From positions 50,037 through 114,036 of the forward strand of contig JAHCHY010000015.1 in NCBI GenBank assembly GCA_026129485.1: a DNA stretch of 64,000 nucleotides. The letters are read 5' to 3'. The translations under genes were made by a program, and so were the position numbers. This DNA comes from Cyclobacteriaceae bacterium. Its GTDB lineage: Bacteria > Bacteroidota > Bacteroidia > Cytophagales > Cyclobacteriaceae. Shown one piece after another: positions 1 to 8,141 of this stretch (positions are counted from its first letter, which is position 1; each line of letters begins with the position of its first letter). Below the pieces are notes generated by a model. It was not told where the DNA came from and did not search any database. It saw nothing but the letters and a program-made list of their open reading frames with translations.

Positions 1-73
1 CAAAGGCGAGAAGCGCTACATTACCGAGATCAATGTGAATGACCTGGCCATGCTGGGCGCTAAGCAGAAGTAA
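1..73 (+). CDS. 3' end of an unidentified gene, possibly single-stranded DNA-binding protein
   Basis: Only the last 23 codons are in the window, read from base 2 to a TAA stop at 71-73. The peptide contains KRYITEINVNDLAMLGAKQK. The run R-Y-x-T-E-x-x-x-x-x-L-x-x-L-G is reminiscent of the last strand of the OB fold of bacterial SSB proteins, where a tyrosine-threonine-glutamate stretch leads to the end of the fold. A classical SSB would continue into a flexible tail ending in an acidic DDDIPF tip, which is absent, so if this is an SSB it is a short form. A terminator hairpin follows directly. The identity is a guess; that it is the end of a real gene is fairly safe. Confidence 0.45.
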   Translation, partial: KGEKRYITEINVNDLAMLGAKQK

Positions 74-94
74 ATCTTTTGATTTGGAATTTTG

Positions 95-124
95 AAAAGG
101 CCCCGGTAATGACGGGGCTTTTGT
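95..124 (+). terminator. Rho-independent terminator
   Basis: The arms AAAAG(G)CCCCG and CGGGGCTTTT enclose a loop of about 7 bases, with one bulged G and T-rich sequence after the stem. It lies 21 bases after the stop codon of the upstream gene. Confidence 0.8.
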
Positions 125-208
125 TAAATTTGGAATATAGATAAGTCATTGTTGTGTATAGCCGAAGGTTGTGGCCAATTGGTCGACTCCGTGGACAATG
201 ACGACTAA

Positions 209-850
209 ATGATTTTAAACCAGATGAAAATGGAAGGTAATTTAAGAATTGGAGTTTTTTATGATGGCTCACACTTTAATTACGCACAAAACTATTTTTG
301 GGGTAAGAAGTTAGGGTGGCTTTCATTTCAACCGACACATAACCTATTTGAGGACTTTGTACGGAGACACTACCAGGGGTTTCTAGACTACAAAGTAGTT
401 TACGCTGCTTGGTATCAAGGACTTTATCCAACGACAAACGCAACGGAGAAAAATTTAAAATTGGACAGAAACCGACACCAAGACTTATTGCATGCTGGTA
501 TTGAAACAAAGTTTCACCCAATGTCACAGAGTCAAGGAGAAAAAGGAATTGATGTTGCAATGGCAATTGACATTTTGCAAATCGGACTTGAAAATACTAT
601 TGATGTTGCAATCTTAGTAACGGGTGATGGGGACTTCGTTCCATTAGTTCGGGCATTAATGAAACGAGGTATGGGAGTTATTGTTGCATACTTCGAGTAT
701 GAGGACGAAGGTCGTAAGAGTTTTGCCAATCTAAGACTAAAAGATGCCTGCAATTTTGCACTAAATATTAACGCACTCGAAAAAGATAAGGATTATAAAA
801 ACATATTCAAGTCATTGTTTAAGCAAACGGACTCTAATTCTAATTCTTAG
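209..850 (+). CDS. NYN-domain (LabA/DUF88-like) PIN-fold protein
   Basis: 213 residues. The NYN domain belongs to the PIN-like nuclease fold that binds a divalent metal and is thought to cut RNA. Visible hallmarks are IGVFYDGSHFN near residue 14 (acidic D19), GIDVAMAIDI with D115, and ILVTGDGDFVPLV with D140 and D142, followed by a Rossmann-like strand; this is the acidic tetrad expected of the family. Possible starts are ATG 209, ATG 224 (MKMEG) and ATG 230; the domain begins at about residue 12, so any of these works. The gene stands alone between a terminator and an unrelated transporter, and its base composition looks more A-rich than its neighbours, which could mean acquisition. Its TAG stop lies inside a TTCTTAGCGAGG motif shared with hairpin repeats elsewhere in the window, so the C terminus may have been reset by that element. 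Substrate unknown. Confidence 0.8.
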   Translation: MILNQMKMEGNLRIGVFYDGSHFNYAQNYFWGKKLGWLSFQPTHNLFEDFVRRHYQGFLDYKVVYAAWYQGLYPTTNATEKNLKLDRNRHQDLLHAGIETKFHPMSQSQGEKGIDVAMAIDILQIGLENTIDVAILVTGDGDFVPLVRALMKRGMGVIVAYFEYEDEGRKSFANLRLKDACNFALNINALEKDKDYKNIFKSLFKQTDSNSNS

Positions 851-862
851 CGAGGTCTTCGC
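844..862 (+). repeat. Copy of TTCTTAGCG-type repeat at a gene end
   Basis: The bases TTCTTAGCGAGGTCTTCGC match 17 of 19 positions of the start of the hairpin repeats at 17634 and 18166. The copy is degenerate and does not form the full stem here. It contains the stop codon of the NYN gene. Confidence 0.4.
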
Positions 863-939
863 CTTTTAGCTTAGAACTTAGTTTTAATAGCGCGAGATAC
901 GAAGCGAAACCCTGTGAGAAATAACACATACTAAAATTC

Positions 940-947
940 TACCTTTG
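940..947 (+). promoter_or_regulatory. Promoter -7 box of the CDF transporter gene
   Basis: TACCTTTG matches the Bacteroidota primary sigma -7 consensus TAnnTTTG and sits 20 bases before the ATG at 968. A good TTTG -33 box at the ideal distance was not found; TGTG at 913-916 is the nearest match. Confidence 0.5.
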
Positions 948-967
948 TAAGCACTGGGTTACAATAC

Positions 968-1861
968 ATGGTCGATACCACCCAAACCAACCAGCAGACA
1001 GCCGTTAAAGCAACTTACTTTAGTATTGTTGGTAATTCGTTGCTGGCAGTAATAAAATGGCTTACCGGTTATTTCGGGAACTCGTATGCCCTGATTGCCG
1101 ATGCCATTGAATCCACAACCGATATTTTTTCGTCATTGCTGGTGCTGTTCGGGCTCCGGTATGCCAACAGGCCCGCAGACAAGAACCATCCTTACGGCCA
1201 CGGCCGGTTAGAGCCTTTGATCACATTTATAATCGTGGCGTTTCTTGTTGTATCGGCTGTAATTATTGCCCGCGATAGCATTATCAACATCCGCACACCA
1301 CATGAGCTACCCGAAACATTTACGCTGTTTGTGCTGGCGCCCATCATTATCTGGAAAGAAGCTTCGTACCAGTTGGTAATGCGCAAGGCGCGGCAAACCA
1401 ACAGCTCATCGCTTAAGGCAGATGCCTGGCACCATCGCAGCGATGCCATTACTTCCGTAGCGGCTTTTATCGGAATATCCATTGCATTGATTTTGGGTAA
1501 AGGCTACGAATCGGCCGATGACTGGGCTGCACTGTTTGCTTCCGGGTTTATCCTGTATAACAGCTATAAAATATTTCGTCCGGCATTAGGCGAGATCATG
1601 GACGAGAACGTGTACGATGACCTGGTGGCCGAGATAAAAAGAATATCCTTAACCGTAAACGGAGTGATCGCTACCGAAAAATGTTTTATCCGCAAAGCCG
1701 GCATGATCTATCATGTCGATCTGCATGCCACCGTGAATGCCACCATATCCGTAAAGGCCGGGCATGATATTGCGCATCGGTTAAAAGACACGCTCAGGAG
1801 CGAAATTCCGCAGCTCGGTAACGTACTTATCCATATCGAACCCCACCCGCAAGATCAGTAA
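968..1861 (+). CDS. Cation diffusion facilitator (CDF) family divalent metal exporter
   Basis: 297 residues, the normal length of a bacterial CDF transporter that moves Zn, Fe, Mn or Cd ions out of the cytoplasm in exchange for protons. Six membrane helices fill residues 15-205. Helix 2 carries ADAIESTTD (E48, D52) and helix 5 carries AWHHRSD (H155, D159), the four positions that form the transport metal site. A loop HPYGHGR at 74-80 is a CDF signature. Residues 215-297 are the cytoplasmic ferredoxin-like domain, with YHVDLHATV and IHIEPH histidines that bind regulatory metal. The metal site composition E/D plus H/D differs from the D/D plus H/D of YiiP, so the preferred ion cannot be stated. 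Single-gene unit with its own promoter. Confidence 0.93.
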   Translation: MVDTTQTNQQTAVKATYFSIVGNSLLAVIKWLTGYFGNSYALIADAIESTTDIFSSLLVLFGLRYANRPADKNHPYGHGRLEPLITFIIVAFLVVSAVIIARDSIINIRTPHELPETFTLFVLAPIIIWKEASYQLVMRKARQTNSSSLKADAWHHRSDAITSVAAFIGISIALILGKGYESADDWAALFASGFILYNSYKIFRPALGEIMDENVYDDLVAEIKRISLTVNGVIATEKCFIRKAGMIYHVDLHATVNATISVKAGHDIAHRLKDTLRSEIPQLGNVLIHIEPHPQDQ

Positions 1862-1941
1862 CAGATACCGCTGGTGTATTGGGTACAACAGGAAACATAC
1901 AGGTGCGTTAATAACCCAACCGATTCGTTATTTTTACACTG

Positions 1942-3915
1942 ATGAGTTTTAACTATCCGCAGTTTCTCTGGGCGCTTGCTGCACTGGCCATACCCATCAT
2001 CATTCACCTGTTTAATTTCAGACGTACCACGCGTATTTTTTTTTCCAATACCCGGTTTCTGAAACAGGTAAAGCAGGAAACCACGCAAAAAAGAAAACTG
2101 AAGCGCTACCTGGTGCTGGCATCGCGGCTGTTGTTTTTGCTTTTCTTAGTGCTGGCCTTTGCCCAACCCTTTCTGCCGGCTCGTGAGCAGCTTACCGCGC
2201 AGCGTAATCTTGTTATCTACCTCGATAACTCGTACAGCATGTCGGCACCCGTACAGGAAAAAATGCGCGGCCTCGATGCAGGCATTTCGTATGTACGCGA
2301 AATAGCAGAATTGTTTCCGGCCGAAACCCGCTTTAAGCTGCTCACGAACGACTTCGCACCGTTCTCCAATTCATTCAAATCAAAATCAGAAATTATCGAC
2401 CAGCTTTCGCAGGTGCGGTTTTCGTCTGCCGCGCGTTCCGCCACCGAAATCTTAAAGCGCATTGGCGATACAAACAGTACTGTGTTCTGGATTTCAGATT
2501 TTCAACAATCAACTTTTGGCGAACCCCTTGCGCTTGACTCTGCCTGGCATATCCGGCTGGCGCCCGTATCTTTTTCTGCCGTATCGAATGTTTATGTCGA
2601 TTCGGTTTACCTCACCAACCCGTTTATCATCGGTGGTGAAAAAAATTCCATCCGGGTGCGGCTGCGCAACAATGGCCCTAAAGCAATTGAGGGACTGGTA
2701 TCGCGGCTAACCATTAACGGGGTACAGGCGGCTACCTCATCGGTAACCATTCAGCCTAACAGTTCGGCTGAAACTGCTTTCGATCTTTCCGGTGGGTTAC
2801 AGGGCAACAACAAGGCCGTTTTCAGCTTCAGCGATTTCCCGGTAAGTTTTGATAACGAGTTTTACTTCACGCTCAACTATGCGGGGCGGTTGCGCGTGGT
2901 CGAGATCAAAGCACAGCCTGCTGTTTCGTACGTAGAGCAGGTGTATGGCAATAAGCAGTTGTTCGATTTTAAAAGCTACACCACGGCCAATGTAGATTAC
3001 AGCGCTTTCGCGGATGTAAACCTGCTGGTGCTTAACGGGCTTAACCACATCGACCAGGCTTTGGCAACGGCTTTGCAGCAATACCTTACCCACCAGGGCA
3101 TGATGTTGGTTTTTCCGGGTACCGAACCGGATGTAAAGTCATATCAAAACTTGTTAGGTTTACCTGCGCTTGTGCGGATGCAGCATACAGCCCGAATGCC
3201 ATTGGATAAGCCCGATTTCAGAAACCCGTTCTTCGAAAATGTGTTTGAAGAAAGAACGGCTGCCGTAGCGATGCCTGCCGCGCAAAGTGTATGGGGCTGG
3301 GGCGCGGATCGTTCGGCTATACTTAGCTTTCAGGACGGGCAACCGTTCTTGTCAAAAATTAATAACGTGTACCTTGCGGCCAGCGCGTTGAATACCGAAG
3401 CAACCGACTTTGCCACCCATGCCTTGTTTGTGCCTGTTATGTATCGCATAGCAGCCACCGGCAACCGGCAGGACAGCAAGCCCTATCATTATCTTTCCAG
3501 CGGGCTGGTTTCCGTTGCAGCCGATAGCCTGGCGGGCGAGGAGCCTGTACGCATGGTGGGCGAGCGCGAGCTGGTACCGGCACAACGCAAAACGGGCAAC
3601 CGGGTGTTGCTGGAATTGCCCCGTTACGAGGTGAGCCCCGGCTTTTATTATGTAACCCACCAGCGCGATACGCTGGACCTGGTGGCATTTAACCTGGAGA
3701 AACGCGAGTCGGAGCTAACCACATTTACCGATACCGAACTGCTGGCTGCTTTTGGCGGAAGCCAGGTAGCCGTATTTGATGCAGATAGCCCGCAGGCTTT
3801 CAGTAACGAAATAAAAGCAAGATATTTGGGCACGCCTTTATGGAAGTATGCGCTGGCGCTGGCGCTGGTATTTCTGCTGGCGGAAGTTCTGTTAATCCGT
3901 TTTTTGAAAGGGTAA
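1942..3915 (+). CDS. BatA N-terminal-domain / vWA membrane protein
   Basis: 657 residues. Residues 1-80 form the double-transmembrane BatA (aerotolerance) N-terminal domain: the start FNYPQFLWALAALAIPIIIH is typical, then a cytoplasmic loop with FFSNTRFLKQ and a second helix. Residues 90-190 look like a von Willebrand A domain, with YLDNSYSM supplying the D-x-S-x-S metal site and FWISDFQQS a later strand. The middle is large and periplasmic, and a last helix (ALALVFLLAEVLLI) anchors the C terminus. Such proteins are common in Bacteroidota, often as single genes next to a dihydroorotase gene; their role is unproven, envelope stress or assembly being suggested. ATG chosen because the helix starts directly after it. 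100 bases separate it from the next gene. Confidence 0.85.
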   Translation: MSFNYPQFLWALAALAIPIIIHLFNFRRTTRIFFSNTRFLKQVKQETTQKRKLKRYLVLASRLLFLLFLVLAFAQPFLPAREQLTAQRNLVIYLDNSYSMSAPVQEKMRGLDAGISYVREIAELFPAETRFKLLTNDFAPFSNSFKSKSEIIDQLSQVRFSSAARSATEILKRIGDTNSTVFWISDFQQSTFGEPLALDSAWHIRLAPVSFSAVSNVYVDSVYLTNPFIIGGEKNSIRVRLRNNGPKAIEGLVSRLTINGVQAATSSVTIQPNSSAETAFDLSGGLQGNNKAVFSFSDFPVSFDNEFYFTLNYAGRLRVVEIKAQPAVSYVEQVYGNKQLFDFKSYTTANVDYSAFADVNLLVLNGLNHIDQALATALQQYLTHQGMMLVFPGTEPDVKSYQNLLGLPALVRMQHTARMPLDKPDFRNPFFENVFEERTAAVAMPAAQSVWGWGADRSAILSFQDGQPFLSKINNVYLAASALNTEATDFATHALFVPVMYRIAATGNRQDSKPYHYLSSGLVSVAADSLAGEEPVRMVGERELVPAQRKTGNRVLLELPRYEVSPGFYYVTHQRDTLDLVAFNLEKRESELTTFTDTELLAAFGGSQVAVFDADSPQAFSNEIKARYLGTPLWKYALALALVFLLAEVLLIRFLKG

Positions 3916-4015
3916 TTGTAAGAAACTATAGATCTCAATATACGAGGGCACGTGAATTACGATGAAACAGAAAGTAATCAATAAATCATTAAAAGAAGCT
4001 GGCGAAATTTAGACC

Positions 4016-5278
4016 ATGAAAATCCTCATTCAATCTGCCAGAATAGTTTCCAAAGGCTCACCCTTCCATCTTAAAACCCGTAATGTGCTGCTCAACAATG
4101 GGCGCATTGCCGAAATAGGAGATAAGAATTATGCAGCCGATAAGGTGATCAATGCAGAAGGAATGATACTCTCACCGGGTTGGGTGGATGTAGGGGCAAG
4201 CGTGGGCGATCCGGGGCATGAGCAAAAAGAAGATTTGCAGTCGCTGTCAAAAGCAGCCGCTGCCGGGGGCTTTACCGAAGTAGCGGTTTTACCCAATACC
4301 CATCCGGCCGTGCAAACCAAAAACGAGATCAGCTACCTAACCGCCAATAACAATAACCGCTTAGTGCAGGTACATGCGCTGGCTGCTGTAACCAAAAATT
4401 GCAAAGGCGAAGAGCTTACCGAGATGATCGACTTGCATCATGCCGGTGCGGTTGCCTTTACCGATGGCTTGAAGCCGGTGTGGCATACCGATATTTTTCT
4501 CAAGTCGCTGCAATACCTGCAAAAGTTTGATGGCGTGCTGATCGACCACCCGGAAGACAACTGGCTGAATATGTTCGGTCAGATGCACGAAGGGCCGCAA
4601 AGCACCATGCTGGGCTTAAAAGGTATGCCGCGCATTGCCGAAGAAGTAGCCATCAGCAAAAATCTTGAGCTGTTGGCCTATGCCGGGGGCCGTTTGCATT
4701 TCAGCAAGCTCTCTACGGCTAAATCAATTGAGTTGGTTAGGACTGCCAAAAAGAAAGGGTTGCAGGTTACATGCGATGTGGCAGCCTACCAGCCTTTGCT
4801 TAACGATGTGGTGCTGCTTGATTTCGATACGAATTACAAAGTAAACCCGCCCCTGCGCGAAAAGGCCGATCAGGATGCGTTGCTGAAAGGATTGAAAGAC
4901 GGCACCATCGATGTGCTGGTAAGCAACCATGTGCCGCAGGATGATGAAAGTAAATTCCTGGAGTTTGATCAGGCCGAGTTTGGGTTGATCAACCTGCAAA
5001 CATTCGCTTCACAGCTAACCGCTTTGGCGAATGAAATAGAGCTGAGCGACTTGGTGGAAAAAATTACAGATGCCCCGCGCAGGTTATTGAAGCTTGAGCC
5101 GGTGGTTATTGACGTAGATACACGGGCCAACCTCACCTTATTCGATCCGGCTTGCGAGTGGACGTTTACCCCGACATTAAATCTTTCCAGGTCTAAGAAT
5201 TCGCCCTGGCTTGGTCAGAAATTAAAGGGCAGAGCCGTGGCGGTATTCAACAATACAAAGCAGAGCATAGATGTTTGA
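4016..5278 (+). CDS. Dihydroorotase-like protein, probably catalytically inactive
   Basis: 420 residues aligning along the whole length with class I dihydroorotases of the amidohydrolase superfamily, which close carbamoyl-aspartate to dihydroorotate in pyrimidine synthesis. The frame of the family is clear: PGWVDVG at 54-60, HPEDNW at 178, LSTAKSIELVR near 232, DTNYKVNPPLRE at 271, SNHVP at 303 and FGLINLQT. Yet the metal site is gone: the H-x-H of PGFIDxHxH is G60-A-S62, the substrate arginine two residues on is G64, the second histidine of HxxHxST is K231 and the catalytic aspartate of TDHAPH is N304. Non-catalytic dihydroorotase homologues are known in Pseudomonas, where they stabilise aspartate transcarbamoylase; no pyrB lies here. 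First gene of an operon: its end overlaps the next start by 8 bases. Confidence 0.85.
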   Translation: MKILIQSARIVSKGSPFHLKTRNVLLNNGRIAEIGDKNYAADKVINAEGMILSPGWVDVGASVGDPGHEQKEDLQSLSKAAAAGGFTEVAVLPNTHPAVQTKNEISYLTANNNNRLVQVHALAAVTKNCKGEELTEMIDLHHAGAVAFTDGLKPVWHTDIFLKSLQYLQKFDGVLIDHPEDNWLNMFGQMHEGPQSTMLGLKGMPRIAEEVAISKNLELLAYAGGRLHFSKLSTAKSIELVRTAKKKGLQVTCDVAAYQPLLNDVVLLDFDTNYKVNPPLREKADQDALLKGLKDGTIDVLVSNHVPQDDESKFLEFDQAEFGLINLQTFASQLTALANEIELSDLVEKITDAPRRLLKLEPVVIDVDTRANLTLFDPACEWTFTPTLNLSRSKNSPWLGQKLKGRAVAVFNNTKQSIDV

Positions 5279-5804
5279 GCGTATTCCGCGGTTGGTGTTT
5301 ATTGCCGTGCGCAATGGTCTGTTGGCGGCAGCATTGGGTATCGTGTTTTTGCTGGTGTTGTACTATGTGGGCCGCCACCCGTTTTTGTTTCCCATTTATT
5401 TTGATTTCAGGATCATCATGCTGAGTGTGTTTGTAGTCATGAGCCTGAAGGAACTGCGCGATGGCCACCAGCAGGGCCTCCTGTCGTTTGGGCAGGCTAT
5501 GATTTGCGCGTTTTTGTTTACCCTGGTCTTTGCCGTGCTGGTGATGAGCTTTGTCTGGGTATTTTCCCGGGTACAGCCGGCATTTGTAACCGATTATATT
5601 AACCTGATGACCACGCAGCTCCAGGCGCTGGACCCTGCCATTATCGGACAGATCGGAAAAGAATCGTTTGAGCGTAATTTATCGGCACTTCCTGCCACTA
5701 ATGGCGGTACATTGGCCTTTGACTATTTTATCAAAAGCCTGATGATAAGCTTTTTTGTAAGCCTGATAATATCTGTAATTTTAAGACGTCAACCCAAAAA
5801 CTAA
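5271..5804 (+). CDS. DUF4199 integral membrane protein
   Basis: 177 residues with four predicted membrane helices (about 13-35, 43-60, 72-98, 150-172) and a short extracytoplasmic loop between helices 3 and 4. The layout, with charged LKELRDGHQQGLLSFGQ between helices 2 and 3, is that of DUF4199, a Bacteroidota family of unknown function. The gene starts inside the end of the dihydroorotase-like gene and is followed after 5 bases by a paralogue, so the four genes from 4016 to 7369 are probably one transcript. Confidence 0.8.
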   Translation: MFERIPRLVFIAVRNGLLAAALGIVFLLVLYYVGRHPFLFPIYFDFRIIMLSVFVVMSLKELRDGHQQGLLSFGQAMICAFLFTLVFAVLVMSFVWVFSRVQPAFVTDYINLMTTQLQALDPAIIGQIGKESFERNLSALPATNGGTLAFDYFIKSLMISFFVSLIISVILRRQPKN

Positions 5805-5809
5805 AATGT

Positions 5810-6361
5810 ATGGAACAGAATGCCGAACCCGTAGCACTTAAAAACCACGTTATAAAATGGGGTTTAATTGTTGGAGGAGTAAGTATAACACTTACTGTAT
5901 TGCTCTATGTTATAGATTACACGCTGATGGTGCAATTGAAGACACTGTTTGTGATGTTATTGATCTACCTGGGTATTACAATCTATGCCGGTATTGATTA
6001 CAGAAATAATATTGGCGGCTTTTTACCTTACGGGAAAGCATTTGTACATGGATTTTTAGTGTTAGCCGTTTCTGCTTTGGTGGCTACGCTGTTTTCAATG
6101 GTTCTTTATAATGTGATTGATCCTGACTTGCCCCAGAATTTAACCGATGCTTCGCTGGAAAACACGCGGGAGATGATGGAAAAATTCGGAGCTCCTGAAG
6201 AAGCCATTGATCAGGCTATAGAAGATGCTAAGGGAAGAACGGCAAATCAGTTTACCATTACCGGGCAATTGATTGGTTATGCTTCAATTTTATTCTTTTC
6301 AGCAATAATGGCGCTTATTTCTGCTATTTTTGTAAAGAAAAATCCGCCAGTTGAATTATAA
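5810..6361 (+). CDS. DUF4199 integral membrane protein (paralogue of the upstream gene)
   Basis: 183 residues, same plan as the preceding gene: four helices (about 13-35, 40-58, 72-96, 150-175) and a loop, here rich in acid and with ENTREMMEKFGAPEEAIDQA before the last helix. The helix 2-3 loop GIDYRNNIGGFLPYGKAF is equivalent to the loop of the first copy. Function unknown. The TAA stop is followed with no gap by the ATG of the glycosyltransferase gene, which points to translational coupling and to a shared role in envelope building. Confidence 0.8.
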   Translation: MEQNAEPVALKNHVIKWGLIVGGVSITLTVLLYVIDYTLMVQLKTLFVMLLIYLGITIYAGIDYRNNIGGFLPYGKAFVHGFLVLAVSALVATLFSMVLYNVIDPDLPQNLTDASLENTREMMEKFGAPEEAIDQAIEDAKGRTANQFTITGQLIGYASILFFSAIMALISAIFVKKNPPVEL

Positions 6362-7369
6362 ATGAACATCTCAATAGTCATTCCTGCCAAAGACGAGCAG
6401 GAGTCTATACCAGAATTAAGCGAATGGATTAGCCGTGTGATGCAAGCACACGGCTTTTCTTATGAAGTTATTTTTATTGACGATGGCAGCACCGATGGCA
6501 CATGGAGCGAGATTCAAAAAGTAAATGCCGCCAACCCGGCTTTTAAAGGCATTAAGTTCAATCGCAATTTTGGTAAATCAGCGGCCTTGCATACCGGCTT
6601 TAAGCTTGCCGAAGGTGAAGTGGTAATTACTATGGATGCCGACCTGCAGGACAGTCCGGATGAGATACCGGAGCTTTATAAAATGATTAAGCAGGGTGGC
6701 TTTCACTTGGTAAGCGGCTGGAAGAAAAAACGCCACGATCCCATCAGCAAAACCATTCCGTCCAAATTCTTTAACTACTTAACCCGAAAAATATCAGGCA
6801 TACACCTGCACGATTTCAACTGCGGGTTAAAAGCCTATAACCAGGCTGTCGTAAAAAACATTTCGGTATATGGCGAAATGCATCGCTACATCCCAGTGAT
6901 TGCCAAGTGGGCGGGCTTTACAAAAATCACCGAAAAAGTAGTAGAGCATCGCGAACGTAAATATGGCCACAGCAAATTTGGTTGGACACGCATTCGCGGC
7001 CTCCTCGATTTACTTTCCATCACTTTTATCGGAAGGTTTGCGCAAAGGCCTATGCACTTTTTCGGCTCGTGGGGTATTGTTTCTTTTTTATTGGGATTCG
7101 GGTTTACCGTTAAAATCCTGTACGATAAAATTGATTCCGTTTTTATTTCTAAGATTCCGCTAAAGCGCGATGTAACCGACCAGCCTATTTTTTACCTCGC
7201 GTTGGTTGCGCTGGTTATAGGCGTGCAGCTTTTCCTTACGGGATTTTTAGCCGAGCTGCTGGCGCGACAGGGCATATCAAAGAAAAAATACCTGGTTATC
7301 GACCGGGTGGGAGTAGAAGAAGCTGAAAGCGACAGGGTCAAAAGTTATGAAGCTCAAAGTTTAAAGTGA
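6362..7369 (+). CDS. Family 2 glycosyltransferase, polyprenyl-phosphate sugar transferase type
   Basis: 335 residues. GT-A fold at the N terminus: ISIVIPAKDEQESIP, the nucleotide-binding IDDGSTDGT near residue 40, and TMDADLQDSPDEIP near 90 with the DxD metal motif. HDFNCGLKAYN and RKYGHSKFGW follow, as in dolichol-phosphate mannose synthase and GtrB/ArnC proteins, which move a sugar from a nucleotide to undecaprenyl phosphate. Two helices at about 230-250 and 275-300 anchor the C terminus. Last gene of the operon that begins with the dihydroorotase-like gene; the stop codon lies inside the stem of a convergent terminator. Sugar unknown. Confidence 0.9.
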   Translation: MNISIVIPAKDEQESIPELSEWISRVMQAHGFSYEVIFIDDGSTDGTWSEIQKVNAANPAFKGIKFNRNFGKSAALHTGFKLAEGEVVITMDADLQDSPDEIPELYKMIKQGGFHLVSGWKKKRHDPISKTIPSKFFNYLTRKISGIHLHDFNCGLKAYNQAVVKNISVYGEMHRYIPVIAKWAGFTKITEKVVEHRERKYGHSKFGWTRIRGLLDLLSITFIGRFAQRPMHFFGSWGIVSFLLGFGFTVKILYDKIDSVFISKIPLKRDVTDQPIFYLALVALVIGVQLFLTGFLAELLARQGISKKKYLVIDRVGVEEAESDRVKSYEAQSLK

Positions 7370-7402
7370 AAATTTAGATATATGTCTTTCACTTTAAACT
7401 TT
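7356..7402. terminator. Bidirectional terminator between convergent genes
   Basis: A perfect 16-base inverted repeat, AAAGTTTAAAGTGAAA at 7356-7371 and its complement at 7387-7402, with a 15-base loop. The left arm includes the stop codon of the glycosyltransferase gene. A-rich and T-rich flanks suit termination from both sides; the convergent gene ends at 7438. The repeat words continue outward (AAAGTTAT and ATAACTTT), which resembles the other word-like intergenic repeats in the window. Confidence 0.7.
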
Positions 7403-7437
7403 TCACTTTATAACTTTAAACTTAGGACTTTCAATTT

Positions 7438-7926
7438 TTACTCTTCTTCGCCCTCATCATCTTTAAATACCACATTATGCTTGGCACAGGCCGCATCTAG
7501 GTCGGCACGCCACATTTTTAACAGGGCACGACCTTCAGCCAGGTCTTCGTTGGCCCGGGTTATTATCTGGGCATCTTGTTTTTCGATGGCTTCAATAATG
7601 AGCTTGAAAGCCTGGAGCTGGTCGGCAGCAGCATGAACGTATTCTTTATGTAACGCAGCAACTTCTTCGGTAGCCGGCTTTATGGATTCCAGCAAGGAGT
7701 AGAACTCCTGGTATTTGGGAATAACCGTTTCGGTAATGGTAACATACATAATCGAATCATCCTCGTAGTTTTCACCGCTTACGCTGCCGTATGCCGTTAT
7801 GGCATCAGACTCCAGCGTGGCTACTTTGGGCATCTCTACGTTAATGTAATTCAGCAAATCCTGCTGCACCGGGTTTTGACTGCATTGAAAAAGGGCGAGT
7901 AATGCAAGGAGCACGAATTTTTTCAT
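7438..7926 (-). CDS. Small predicted lipoprotein, function unknown
   Basis: 162 residues. A signal sequence of about 15 residues (KKFVLLALLALFQC) ends in a cysteine at about residue 15 that could be lipidated, followed by SQN; the lipobox is weak because the -1 residue is Q. The rest is predicted to be mostly helical with regular acidic and hydrophobic spacing, and ends in DDEGEEE. The pattern resembles small helical-bundle lipoproteins of Bacteroidota, but no family is recognised. Monocistronic, convergent with the glycosyltransferase gene. TACCTTTA on the minus strand shortly before the start is a near match to the -7 box. Confidence 0.7.
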   Translation of the reverse strand: MKKFVLLALLALFQCSQNPVQQDLLNYINVEMPKVATLESDAITAYGSVSGENYEDDSIMYVTITETVIPKYQEFYSLLESIKPATEEVAALHKEYVHAAADQLQAFKLIIEAIEKQDAQIITRANEDLAEGRALLKMWRADLDAACAKHNVVFKDDEGEEE

Positions 7927-7992
7927 GGAATTTTGAGGTTAGGTTTAGCTAAAGGTATTAAAATAGCTCCTCAGGTAGAACTATTTTTCAAT

Positions 7993-8000
7993 TACATTTG
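7993..8000 (+). promoter_or_regulatory. Possible promoter -7 box upstream of the structured element and ssrA
   Basis: TACATTTG fits TAnnTTTG. It lies 32 bases before a structured element and about 170 before tmRNA. No convincing -33 TTTG is present at the ideal distance. Confidence 0.35.
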
Positions 8001-8031
8001 TAACCCGTTTGCGTTCTTTGATAGTGATTTT

Positions 8032-8123
8032 GCGGCAGGGATAGAAGCGAAAAGCCCGAGCGCGCTGGTTTAAGGCGTGGCCGGATCCCGAAACTATCGG
8101 GACGGGGTAGCCCGTTAAGCCGC
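8032..8123 (+). ncRNA. Structured intergenic element, possibly a dispersed Bacteroidota RNA/repeat
   Basis: A closed structure can be drawn: GCGGC (8032-8036) pairs with GCCGC (8119-8123), and inside are GGGAT..AGCCC, the perfect hairpin TCCCGA-AACTA-TCGGGA (8086-8102) flanked by CCG/CGG, and GGG-GTAG-CCC. The motif GGGATAGAAGCG...AAAGCCC resembles a family of structured repeats seen between genes in many Bacteroidota (the Flavo-1 RNA motif is one named candidate). Identity with a named family is not established here. Confidence 0.4.
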
Positions 8124-8141
8124 CCAATACAACCAATTCAA

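Noticed and set aside
7382-7636. Plus-strand 84-codon ORF
   Set aside because: Antisense to the lipoprotein gene and starts inside the terminator hairpin.
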